Shown here piece by piece: positions 20,022 through 27,850 of a DNA stretch of 64,000 nt; within the stretch, counting starts at the first letter, position 1, and each line of letters opens with the position of its first letter. The position numbers and the translations under genes were made by a program. The stretch comes from Flaviramulus_B aquimarinus (lineage in GTDB: Bacteria; Bacteroidota; Bacteroidia; Flavobacteriales; Flavobacteriaceae): contig NZ_BAABJH010000007.1 of assembly GCF_039543205.1 (NCBI RefSeq), positions 242,642 to 306,641 on the forward strand, read 5' to 3'. The notes beneath the pieces were generated by a model. The model was not told where the DNA came from, ran no database searches, and saw only the letters and a program-made list of their open reading frames with translations.

Positions 20022-20029
20022 CAAAGGTA
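20022..20029 (-). promoter_or_regulatory. Putative -7 box for the DUF368-DUF368-aroE operon
   Basis: TACCTTTG on the minus strand, 21 nt before the start codon at 20000, fits TAnnTTTG. No TTG is seen at the ideal -33 distance. Confidence 0.4.
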
Positions 20030-20080
20030 TACATTTGGCAACTAATAAAAAACTAATATGTGTGAAGTACAACGGTTAAC

Positions 20081-21469
20081 TTATGGATTTGTTTTAAGTA
20101 AGTTTTTTACAAATAGTTTATTGGATACTTTGGGAAAAAGTTCTTCAATGATAAAAGCGTATTCTTCGTTTAGTCTTAAACCATTTTTTAGATGGAAAGT
20201 CCCTTTGTTGTTTTCATTTAAGGAAAAATATAATCCAGCCAAACGATATTCTAACTCCGCACTTTCTGGATAAAAATCTAAAGCTTGCTCAAAATTATAT
20301 ATGGCAGCCTGTGGTTCGCCTAGCTTAATCAATAAATCGCCACGTGATAGCCAAGTGTTTAATTCGTAGTTGCCTAGCTCCAAAGTTTTTTTAAAACCAC
20401 GTTCTGCTTCTTCGTAAAAGTTTAGTCTGTGGTTAATTTGCGAATACAATTTCCAATAAGTAACGTTTTCAGAATCTATATTTATAGCTCTATTAATAAA
20501 ATATAAAGCTTTTTGGTAGTTCTTTTTTCTGTTGTAAAACCTAGTAATGGCAATCCAACCTTTGTCTAATAAAGGGTCTTCATGGACTGTTCTGTCGTAA
20601 AATTGAAGTGCTAAATCATCATTGTTCAATTTTTCGTAACAACTACCAATACGTAATAGTGCAAAAGATGTTGGTTCGTCTAATTGTAATGTAATGGTAT
20701 AATTTTCTATAGCATCTTCATAACGCTTTAATTTTTCTAAAACTTTACCGCGTTCAAGATAAGCCCCAACAAAAGTATCATCCGAAATAATGGCAAAATC
20801 AAACGATGTTAATGCTTTGTTATAATCTTTTAAAGTGAAATATTGTTTACCTAATTGATGCCATGCCACTTCGCAGTATGGGTTTTTATCTAAAAACAGA
20901 TTTAGATATGAAATGGCTTCTTCATGTTGTTTTAAAAACTCAAAGCAATATATAATATTGTATAGCGCAGAGTAATCATTTAAATCGGATTCTAAACATT
21001 TCATAAAGTATGTTTTGGCCTCTTCAAATTGATCTAGAAAAAGGTACTCCATTCCAATTAATGAATATAAATCAACCACATCATCAGTGAGTTGTAATGC
21101 TTTTTTTAGAACTTCAATAGCTTGTTCATGATTGTCTTTTTTAGAGTATACATTGGCCTTTTGAATGTATATTTCTTCATTCATTGGGTCTAAACTGTGC
21201 AATTCGTTTAATAGGGTATCTGCTTCTGGGAGATTATCTTCAAAAACAAAAACTTCAACTTTAAAGAGTTTCAAATTTATAGAGGTGGGGTGTTGGTCTA
21301 GACCTAATTTTATGGCTTTTTTCGCTAAGGCGATTTTACCTTGGTTTAGATAGTGGTGAATGATGTTTTCAAATTCTTCGGAATCAAAGAACAAAACATG
21401 ATTTGTTTTTAACATCGATTCAAACTTAGTAAGAGGCAAATTGTTGTTGTCGTTATGACTAAACTCCAT
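20081..21469 (-). CDS. Tetratricopeptide-repeat protein
   Basis: A 462-residue protein without a signal peptide, made almost entirely of TPR units (about 12, from about residue 30 to 445). Clear examples are ALTSFDFAIISDDTFVGAYL, YEDAIENYTITLQLDEPTS and AAIYNFEQALDFYPESAELE. TPR arrays serve as protein-binding scaffolds; the partner is unknown. The reading frame also opens with GTG at 21475, but ATG 21469 (MEFSHNDNNN) is preferred. It lies 156 nt after the aminotransferase gene and before the DUF368 operon, all on the minus strand. Confidence 0.87.
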   Translation of the reverse strand: MEFSHNDNNNLPLTKFESMLKTNHVLFFDSEEFENIIHHYLNQGKIALAKKAIKLGLDQHPTSINLKLFKVEVFVFEDNLPEADTLLNELHSLDPMNEEIYIQKANVYSKKDNHEQAIEVLKKALQLTDDVVDLYSLIGMEYLFLDQFEEAKTYFMKCLESDLNDYSALYNIIYCFEFLKQHEEAISYLNLFLDKNPYCEVAWHQLGKQYFTLKDYNKALTSFDFAIISDDTFVGAYLERGKVLEKLKRYEDAIENYTITLQLDEPTSFALLRIGSCYEKLNNDDLALQFYDRTVHEDPLLDKGWIAITRFYNRKKNYQKALYFINRAINIDSENVTYWKLYSQINHRLNFYEEAERGFKKTLELGNYELNTWLSRGDLLIKLGEPQAAIYNFEQALDFYPESAELEYRLAGLYFSLNENNKGTFHLKNGLRLNEEYAFIIEELFPKVSNKLFVKNLLKTNP

Positions 21470-21625
21470 AAGCACATTTATAAGATTCTATATCAATAAA
21501 TTTAAGCTTCTATTTGCCTTTTAGCTTAAGAATAGATAAATGTTTTTAACAAAGTAATCAACATTTATTATGTTTATGTGGGTTTTTACTTCTTTTTGTT
21601 TGATAATCAGAAAGTTGAATGCAGA

Positions 21626-22810
21626 CTACTGCGTTTGTATTTCATCCAAAAGGGCAATAATTATTTGGCATCCTTTAATTATTTCATCGTTTGAGATGGT
21701 TAAAGGTGGGGTTATTCTAACTGCTTTAGGTTCAAAAAGCAACCAAAAAAGTATTAATCCTTGGTCTTGGCATTTGAGAATTAATGTATTTGTTATATTT
21801 TCTGAAGCTGTGATTAAGGCTAGCATAAGTCCTTTTCCTCTAATTTCCTTTATGAGCGGATGTACCAAAAGTTTACGGAAAAGTTGTTCTTTTTCTAATG
21901 CGTTTACCATTAAATTACTTTCTGTAATTTCTTTTAAAGTTGCTAATGCTGAAGTTGCAATTACAGGATGTCCGCCAAAAGTTGTTATGTGTCCTAGTTT
22001 TGGATGGTCTTGGAGCAAATCCATGAGTTTGCTAGATGCTGTAAAAGCCCCAATGGGCATACCGCCTCCTAAACCTTTACCGGTTACTAATATATCTGGA
22101 ATACAGTTGTAGTGTTGAAAACCAAAAAGCTTACCTGTTCTACCTATTCCTGGTTGAATTTCATCTAAAATTAAAAGTGCCCCAACTTTGGTGCATTGTG
22201 CCCTTACTTTTTCTAAATACCCATTTTTAGGTTCTATAAAACCTGCTCCACCTTGTATGGTCTCTAAAATGACACAGGCTGTTTTGTCTGTAATATGCTG
22301 TAAATCGGCTTCAGTATTAAAGGTGATAAATCTAACATTTGGTAAAAGCGGTCTGAAGGCTTGTTTCCGTTCTTCATACCCCATAACGCTCATAGATCCC
22401 ATGGTGCTACCATGATAGGCTTTGTGTGCTGCAATTATTTCGCTTCTTCTGGTAGCGCGTTTTGCGAGTTTTAAAGCACCTTCAATAGCTTCGGTTCCAG
22501 AATTTGTTAAGTATGTCTTTTCTAGAGGTTCTGGGAGGTTTTTTGCAAGTAATGTGGTGAGTTGTACTGCTGGCTTTTGGATATATTCACCATAAACCAT
22601 AACATGCATATATTTGTCTAATTGTGCCTTAATGGCGTTTACAACTTTTGGATGGTTGTGGCCCAAAGGGCAAGCGGATACTCCAGCGACAAAATCTAAA
22701 TGCGCTTTATTATTGGTGTCATAAATATAGGAGCCATTAGCATGCGAAATTTCCATAGCTAACGGATGGGGTGTGGTTTGTGCTTGATATTTAAAAAAAT
22801 CAGACTTCAT
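21626..22810 (-). CDS. Class III aminotransferase (acetylornithine/ornithine-like)
   Basis: A 394-residue PLP enzyme of fold type I, class III. The cofactor-binding segments are present: NSGTEAIEGALKLAK, the LDEIQPGIGRTG Asp that contacts the pyridine nitrogen, and the Schiff-base Lys (about 245) in VTGKGLGGGMPIGAF. Class III members use omega-amino donors such as acetylornithine, ornithine or 4-aminobutyrate; the sequence alone does not settle the substrate here. No arginine-biosynthesis genes are nearby. The gene starts 5 nt after the OstA-like gene, so the two are co-transcribed. Confidence 0.88.
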   Translation of the reverse strand: MKSDFFKYQAQTTPHPLAMEISHANGSYIYDTNNKAHLDFVAGVSACPLGHNHPKVVNAIKAQLDKYMHVMVYGEYIQKPAVQLTTLLAKNLPEPLEKTYLTNSGTEAIEGALKLAKRATRRSEIIAAHKAYHGSTMGSMSVMGYEERKQAFRPLLPNVRFITFNTEADLQHITDKTACVILETIQGGAGFIEPKNGYLEKVRAQCTKVGALLILDEIQPGIGRTGKLFGFQHYNCIPDILVTGKGLGGGMPIGAFTASSKLMDLLQDHPKLGHITTFGGHPVIATSALATLKEITESNLMVNALEKEQLFRKLLVHPLIKEIRGKGLMLALITASENITNTLILKCQDQGLILFWLLFEPKAVRITPPLTISNDEIIKGCQIIIALLDEIQTQ

Positions 22811-22815
22811 TCTTT

Positions 22816-24618
22816 TTATTTATTTGAAGTCGGTTTTTTTATTGAAGGTTTCTTTTGCTCCTTTTTTTTTATTGTATTATTTTTCAAAGGTTTTGGTAAA
22901 TTCCTTGATGCTTTGGATGCTTTTCCTTTACTTAATTTTACATTGTCATCAGCTTCTTTAACACGTTCCAGCATCGCTTCATCAACAAAATCCTCTTGTG
23001 GGATATAATCTTCCAAACCTTTTATGATTGGTAATTCCAAAGGCGGGTCGTCATTAAATAAATCGTTAACGCTTAATGGGCGTTCTTCTTCACGCCAATC
23101 AAAACCTTTCAAGAATTTTTCTTTTTCCGGGTATTTAGATTCGGGATACATGTCACCATCTACTTGATTAAACCTTGTGTATTCATCAATATCACCATTA
23201 GCAAATAAAATAGAAATGCTTCCAGATTTTGCTTTGTCAATACCAATAAGTTCTTGCTTGTCATTTCGAGCATAAAAAATGGATTGTGCATTTTTAGTAA
23301 TATCTACCTGTCGTAATTCGTTTTTATCATTAAATAAACCTACCAGTCGCATACCATTAATTTGATTGTACCCCGTTTTACTTATGGTGTCTTGGCTAAT
23401 AACGAAGGCATTGTTAAAAACGAGTAGGGAGTCTATTTTTTCAGTCTCGTTATTGGATATTAAATGGATGGTATCACCAGTCATTTGATTTTCTAAATTC
23501 CACATGATGGGTTTGCGTGCGGTAGAAAATTTATCACCAGAAGAAAAACGAGGAATGTTTATGAGTTTGGTAACACCTGTTTTTTGACTGGTATGAATGG
23601 AATCTGCTTTTCCGCTTAGGTCAGATTTAAATAGTTTGGCATTATAGTAAGCATTGATAATTCTGTTGTCTGGCTTACCTGTTACCATAATTTTATCGGC
23701 ATGCAGGTAAACTGAATCTTTTTCTTGAATGGTTATGGCCAATGCACGTTTGGTTATGAATAAAGAATCCTTTTCTTTGAAAACTTCGGCATAATGTCCT
23801 TTAATGATACTTTCATTTATGGTATCTGTTACTTTTATATTATTGGTTGCTGAAGCAAAACTGATATTATTGTCAAAATATAAACTATCTCCTTCAATAA
23901 TCCTGTTATCGTAATCGATTCTTGCGTTTTTTATAGCATAGCCTACTTTGTTTTCGGTGTCATAAAACCCTTTTTCGCAATAGGTTTTACTGTCTTCTGT
24001 AGTTATGGTTGATGGACCAAATAAATAGGCGTAACCCGTATCTGAATAAAAATCGAAAAAGTCTGAATTAATAGTCGATTCCTCATTTACCAAAACAACA
24101 TCTTTAACAAATTGATACTTTTTTATATCCATATAATACCGACCAATTTTACTGGTAATAGTCCCTGACGAATCTTTTACAACCGTACCTCCGCTTTTAT
24201 AAAAGGCTTGTTGTTTAAAACGATCCATATATAAGGTATCTGAAGTTATTGTAGAATTGGGGTCTTTTAAAACCACATCGCCACTAGCAAAGGCCAATTC
24301 GGTAATACCACTATATTCAATATATTTTGAGGTCATATTAATGGTGTCTCCCTGTTTTAATATAACATTACCATAGGCCTCAATAAAATTTTCTTTGCTG
24401 TAATGTATGGCTTTATCGCACCACATATTGGAACCTCCGTGTTCTATATGAACTTGTTGGGCATCATCGCGTGTTAAGATTTTTGCACCAGGATAATTGG
24501 CTTCATCTATGGTTAGTTTACCAGCATATTCAATTTTAATTTTCTTTTTAGATTGAGCATTGGATATGTAAACAACGCCAATAAAAAGCATAAAAAGTAA
24601 AACTTGTAGTTTGTTCAA
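22816..24618 (-). CDS. OstA-like (LptA/LptD N-terminal domain) protein
   Basis: About 600 residues, secreted. It has a signal peptide (KLQVLLFMLFIGVVYISNAQ), then an OstA/LptA-like jelly-roll built of repeated short beta strands (about residues 30-260: CDKAIHYSKENFIEAYGNVI, TSKYIEYSGITELAFASGDV, and so on). In other bacteria these folds carry lipopolysaccharide across the periplasm. The C-terminal 90 residues are charged and Lys/Pro-rich. The frame opens with TTG at 24639, but that codon is part of a likely -7 box, so I take the in-frame TTG at 24618, which gives a compact signal peptide. A role in LPS or outer-membrane transport is inferred from the family. Confidence 0.83.
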   Translation of the reverse strand: MNKLQVLLFMLFIGVVYISNAQSKKKIKIEYAGKLTIDEANYPGAKILTRDDAQQVHIEHGGSNMWCDKAIHYSKENFIEAYGNVILKQGDTINMTSKYIEYSGITELAFASGDVVLKDPNSTITSDTLYMDRFKQQAFYKSGGTVVKDSSGTITSKIGRYYMDIKKYQFVKDVVLVNEESTINSDFFDFYSDTGYAYLFGPSTITTEDSKTYCEKGFYDTENKVGYAIKNARIDYDNRIIEGDSLYFDNNISFASATNNIKVTDTINESIIKGHYAEVFKEKDSLFITKRALAITIQEKDSVYLHADKIMVTGKPDNRIINAYYNAKLFKSDLSGKADSIHTSQKTGVTKLINIPRFSSGDKFSTARKPIMWNLENQMTGDTIHLISNNETEKIDSLLVFNNAFVISQDTISKTGYNQINGMRLVGLFNDKNELRQVDITKNAQSIFYARNDKQELIGIDKAKSGSISILFANGDIDEYTRFNQVDGDMYPESKYPEKEKFLKGFDWREEERPLSVNDLFNDDPPLELPIIKGLEDYIPQEDFVDEAMLERVKEADDNVKLSKGKASKASRNLPKPLKNNTIKKKEQKKPSIKKPTSNK

Positions 24619-24636
24619 AATATAAAAAGTTTGTAG

Positions 24637-24644
24637 CAAAAATA
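24637..24644 (-). promoter_or_regulatory. Putative -7 box of the OstA-like operon
   Basis: TATTTTTG on the minus strand matches TAnnTTTG. Its last three bases are the outermost possible TTG start of the OstA-like ORF, which argues for translation starting further downstream (24618). Confidence 0.45.
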
Positions 24645-24676
24645 ACGATAATTATAATGTATAATTGTTTTGAAAC

Positions 24677-24710
24677 AAAAAACGCTCCAAAATATTATGG
24701 AGCGTTTTTT
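24677..24710 (-). terminator. Rho-independent terminator after the 198-aa secreted protein gene
   Basis: Arms 24677-24689 (AAAAACGCTCCA-type) and 24698-24710 pair over 13 bp around an 8-nt loop, with a T-run on the minus strand supplied by the A-run in the left arm. It sits between the end of the 198-aa gene and the promoter of the OstA-like operon. Confidence 0.8.
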
Positions 24711-24792
24711 TAGTGAATTTATTTTAATTCAATTTTCCTTTGCTTTTTTATGAAAGGCATAGATTTTAAAGAATAATTAGATATTTTTATTA

Positions 24793-25389
24793 TTAGTCCA
24801 ATGACAAATCTAAGGCATATAAAATATCGTCCAGTCCAAAATAAATGTAAATTTTACCGTTAGGTTTTATTAATAAATGATTTATCTTAAAATTGGAATT
24901 CTGAAAAAATAACTTCTCTAATAAATTGTATTCATCTAGATAGATGTGTTTCTCTTTATTCGATTCAATTTGTAAGCCTTTGGAACCAATTAAGAAAGAT
25001 TGATACCTATTGGAATTGTTTTTTACCCATTTCCAATATTTTTTGTGTTTGGAATCTTTATAGATTTTCTTGTCATTTCCTCTATACAAATGTATCATTG
25101 TCTTTTTTCCTTGGTCAAATTCTGAGCCAATTATTTTTGTCAAGAACATTGTTATTTGCTGATGCTGAACCGAATCAAGTTTTCCAGTATTTTTATGAAG
25201 GTATATATTTTTAACAATTGAAGAGTCATTTTCAATTTTTCTTGTGTAAATTTTTCTATCATCAAAAGATTTAAAGTCTGCTTTGGTTATTTCATTATTT
25301 TGAAAATAATAGTAAGTCTTTTTGTTGGAATTTTGACTAAAGCAGATTATTGAAATTAAAAATATTAAAGTCGTTGTATTTTTCTTCAT
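24793..25389 (-). CDS. Secreted hypothetical protein, 198 aa
   Basis: I do not recognise a family. Residues 1-19 form a signal peptide (MKKNTTTLIFLISIICFSQ). The mature protein is Lys/Tyr/Asn-rich, without cysteines, and has predicted alternating strands. The C-terminus ends in LLIKPNGKIYIYFGLDDILYALDLSLD-like hydrophobic beta segments. It may be a periplasmic or secreted protein. It is followed by a strong terminator and preceded by an apparently frameshifted small secreted-protein gene on the same strand, with an 88-nt gap. Whether the two belong together is unknown. Confidence 0.7.
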   Translation of the reverse strand: MKKNTTTLIFLISIICFSQNSNKKTYYYFQNNEITKADFKSFDDRKIYTRKIENDSSIVKNIYLHKNTGKLDSVQHQQITMFLTKIIGSEFDQGKKTMIHLYRGNDKKIYKDSKHKKYWKWVKNNSNRYQSFLIGSKGLQIESNKEKHIYLDEYNLLEKLFFQNSNFKINHLLIKPNGKIYIYFGLDDILYALDLSLD

Positions 25390-25477
25390 AATTATAGGTG
25401 ATACAAAGACAAAGTTTCATTATAATATACTTTATCTAATCTTAAACAAATGTTTAAGACTTGTTGGTGACCGTATT

Positions 25478-25827
25478 TTAAACCAATGTCCTTTTCTTTT
25501 TTCTAGCTTTCCTAAGCTCTTTTCTTTTTCTTCGTTCTCTTTTTTTCTTTGCTTTTTTTTCTTTTGTGTAAGCTGTACTGGTTTTTTCATCAATACACCC
25601 TGTTATATCAACATCGTAATTTAAATTCTTTAATTTATATTGTAATGAAATTACCGCGTCACTTTTTAATTTTATTAATTCACAATCAACCTCTTTCCAT
25701 TCTGTTTTTGAATTTTCTGTTGATCTACAATAGCACTTTCCAATTTCAGTTTTTCCGGGTAGGCTGAAATCTTGAGCCTGAACGAAAAAGGAGTAAGTTA
25801 AAAGTGTAATTAGAAATATTTTTCCAT
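25478..25827 (-). pseudogene. Small secreted protein with Lys/Arg-rich tail, apparent 1-nt frameshift near the start
   Basis: An open frame of 113 codons ends with TAA at 25478-25480. It reads as a signal peptide (IFLITLLTYSFFVQAQ), a Cys-containing core (GKCYCRSTENSKTEWKEVDC, later DITGCIDEKT), and an extremely basic tail of about 25 residues, mostly K/R. The frame has no ATG, GTG or TTG start: TAA lies a few codons upstream. An ATG at 25825-25827 is one base out of frame. If the five-base T-run at 25819-25823 (A on the coding strand) had six bases, the protein would begin MEKIFLITLL. This is either a real inactivating deletion or a homopolymer error. Family unknown. Confidence 0.6.
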
Positions 25828-25871
25828 AAAAACATTAAAATTTAAATTATCCACAACACAAATATAAAGAA

Positions 25872-25896
25872 AAAGACTACTTAAAAAGTAGTCTTT
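25872..25896 (-). terminator. Terminator of the fur-purA transcript
   Basis: Arms AAAGACTACTT (25872-25882) and AAGTAGTCTTT (25886-25896), 3-nt loop. On the minus strand the hairpin is followed by a T-rich stretch and lies 28 nt after the purA stop. Confidence 0.75.
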
Positions 25897-25923
25897 AATT
25901 TAAAATTTATGTGAGATTATATT

Positions 25924-27201
25924 TTAGTGTTCTCTAAAAATAGTTTGTTTTCTATCTGGTCCTACCGATACAATGGTAATAGGAATTTCTAATTCTTTTT
26001 CTAAAAATGCTATATATTCATGCAAAGCTTTTGGAAGTTGCGATGCTTCAGACATTTCAGTTAAATCTTCATTCCAGCCATTAAAATCCGTATAGATAGG
26101 CTCTACGTTTTCTGGTTCAATATTGTATGGCAAATGTTGAATAACTTCACCTTTATATTTATAGGCTGTACATACTTTTAAAGATTTAAAACCAGAAAGC
26201 ACATCGCCTTTCATCATCATGAGTTGGGTTACACCATTAACTTGGCAGGCATATTTAAGTGCAATTAAGTCTAACCAGCCACAACGTCTGGCTCTACCAG
26301 TAGTGGCTCCAAATTCGTTTCCAACTTTAGCCATGGTTTTACCATCTTCATCAAATAATTCCGTTGGGAATGGGCCAGAACCAACACGGGTTGTATAGGC
26401 TTTAAATATACCGAATACCTCGCCAATTTGATTTGGTGCGACACCTAATCCTGTACAAGCTCCAGCTGCAGTGGTGTTACTTGATGTTACAAACGGGTAG
26501 GTTCCAAAATCGATATCTAATAACGACCCTTGGGCACCTTCGGCAAGTATGGTTTGTCCAGATTTTTGTGCCTGATAGATGTATTCTTCAGAATCAATAA
26601 ATGTTAATGATTTTAATACATCTACAGCTTTAAAAAAGTTATCTTCCAATTCAGCTAAGTCATATTCTATATCGACATTGTAATAATCGACCATAGATTC
26701 ATGCTTATTAGCCAATGCTCTATAGCGTGCTTTCCAATCACTTAATTCTAAATCACCCACACGAATACCATTTCTACCGGTTTTATCCATATATGTTGGA
26801 CCAATCCCTTTTAAAGTCGAGCCGATTTTAGCTTTCCCTTTTGATGCTTCACTAGCCGCATCAAGCAATCTGTGTGTTGGTAAAATAATATGTGCTTTAC
26901 GAGAAATCAGTAAAGATTTTCTATAATCGACACCTTGTTCTTCAAGTTTGTCTAGTTCGCCTTTAAAAATCACGGGGTCTATAACAACGCCATTTCCTAC
27001 TAAATTAGTTGCGCCATCATGAAAAATTCCTGATGGAATAGTGTGCAAGACATGTTTTCTGCCATTGAAAACCAATGTGTGTCCTGCATTTGGACCACCT
27101 TGAAAACGTGCTATTATATTGTAGTTAGAGGTTAGTACGTCAACAATTTTTCCTTTGCCTTCGTCTCCCCATTGTAATCCTAGTAGTAAATCTACTGCCA
27201 T
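25924..27201 (-). CDS. purA: Adenylosuccinate synthase
   Basis: Joins IMP and aspartate with GTP to make adenylosuccinate, the first committed step to AMP (cytoplasm). At 425 residues it has the family's usual length. Visible hallmarks are the N-terminal GLQWGDEGKGKIVD P-loop, the NAGHT segment with the catalytic His, GIGPTYMDK, the GAQGSLLDIDFGTYPFVTSS switch and the C-terminal SVGPDRKQTI. The start lies 20 nt after the Fur-family gene, so the two are probably co-transcribed. Confidence 0.97.
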   Translation of the reverse strand: MAVDLLLGLQWGDEGKGKIVDVLTSNYNIIARFQGGPNAGHTLVFNGRKHVLHTIPSGIFHDGATNLVGNGVVIDPVIFKGELDKLEEQGVDYRKSLLISRKAHIILPTHRLLDAASEASKGKAKIGSTLKGIGPTYMDKTGRNGIRVGDLELSDWKARYRALANKHESMVDYYNVDIEYDLAELEDNFFKAVDVLKSLTFIDSEEYIYQAQKSGQTILAEGAQGSLLDIDFGTYPFVTSSNTTAAGACTGLGVAPNQIGEVFGIFKAYTTRVGSGPFPTELFDEDGKTMAKVGNEFGATTGRARRCGWLDLIALKYACQVNGVTQLMMMKGDVLSGFKSLKVCTAYKYKGEVIQHLPYNIEPENVEPIYTDFNGWNEDLTEMSEASQLPKALHEYIAFLEKELEIPITIVSVGPDRKQTIFREH

Positions 27202-27221
27202 TGTAATTTCTTGTTTGTTAG

Positions 27222-27689
27222 TTATTTATCCCGATGGTTATCGGGAGATTTTCTATTTCCGTAAAAATAAAGTGAATGGTTATTAATTTCAATATCGAAA
27301 ACTTCTTCGATTGTTTTTTTTATAGATTGAATTCTAGGGTCGCAAAACTCAATAACTTCCCCAGTGTCTGTAAGTATAACGTGATCGTGTTGTCTATCAA
27401 AATACGATTTCTCGTAATGTGCTTGATTTTGACCGAACTGGTGTTTTCTAACTAAACCACATTCTAAAAGTAATTCTATGGTATTGTATAGTGTAGCGCG
27501 AGACACACGATATTTTTTGTTTTTCATATTTAGATATAGGGATTCTATATCAAAATGCTCATTACTGTTGTAGATTTCTTGAAGTATAGCATAGCGTTCG
27601 GGTGTTTTTCGATGCCCGTTGGTCTCTAAAAAGCTAGTAAATACGCTTTTGACTATATCTTGGTTTTTTGTGTCTGCCTTTGCATTCAT
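27222..27689 (-). CDS. Fur-family transcriptional regulator
   Basis: A 155-residue metal-responsive repressor-type protein. The winged-helix part has the family elements [12 protein letters not shown] and [19 protein letters not shown]; the dimerisation part has [20 protein letters not shown]. The two Cys of the usual C-x-x-C structural zinc site next to HDH are replaced (ILTDTG instead of ICLDCG-like), as in some Fur homologs of this phylum. The metal and regulon are therefore not predictable here. It is transcribed into purA. A -7 box lies directly upstream. Confidence 0.9.
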   Translation of the reverse strand: MNAKADTKNQDIVKSVFTSFLETNGHRKTPERYAILQEIYNSNEHFDIESLYLNMKNKKYRVSRATLYNTIELLLECGLVRKHQFGQNQAHYEKSYFDRQHDHVILTDTGEVIEFCDPRIQSIKKTIEEVFDIEINNHSLYFYGNRKSPDNHRDK

Positions 27690-27699
27690 AATTTCGTCG

Positions 27700-27707
27700 C
27701 AAATTTA
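27700..27707 (-). promoter_or_regulatory. Putative -7 box of the fur-purA operon
   Basis: TAAATTTG on the minus strand (TAnnTTTG), 10 nt upstream of the ATG at 27689. The -33 TTG is not seen, so the leader would be very short. Confidence 0.35.
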
Positions 27708-27850
27708 CACTTTTTTTGGAGACTGTTTAAGATATAGGGTTGGAATTTTTATTTACTATTTTTATTGTTGTATGGCGCAAAATTTTTAGGTGCCGCGGAG
27801 TCTGGTTTTTGTTTAAATTTTTAGAGAAATAGTATACTTTAAATATGTAC

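Noticed and set aside
21570..22112. 180-aa plus-strand ORF
   Set aside because: It lies almost wholly over the class III aminotransferase on the opposite strand and shows no family motif.
25549..25767. 72-aa plus-strand ORF rich in Leu/Phe
   Set aside because: It is the antisense of the frameshifted secreted-protein frame; its composition comes from the A-rich polybasic tail.
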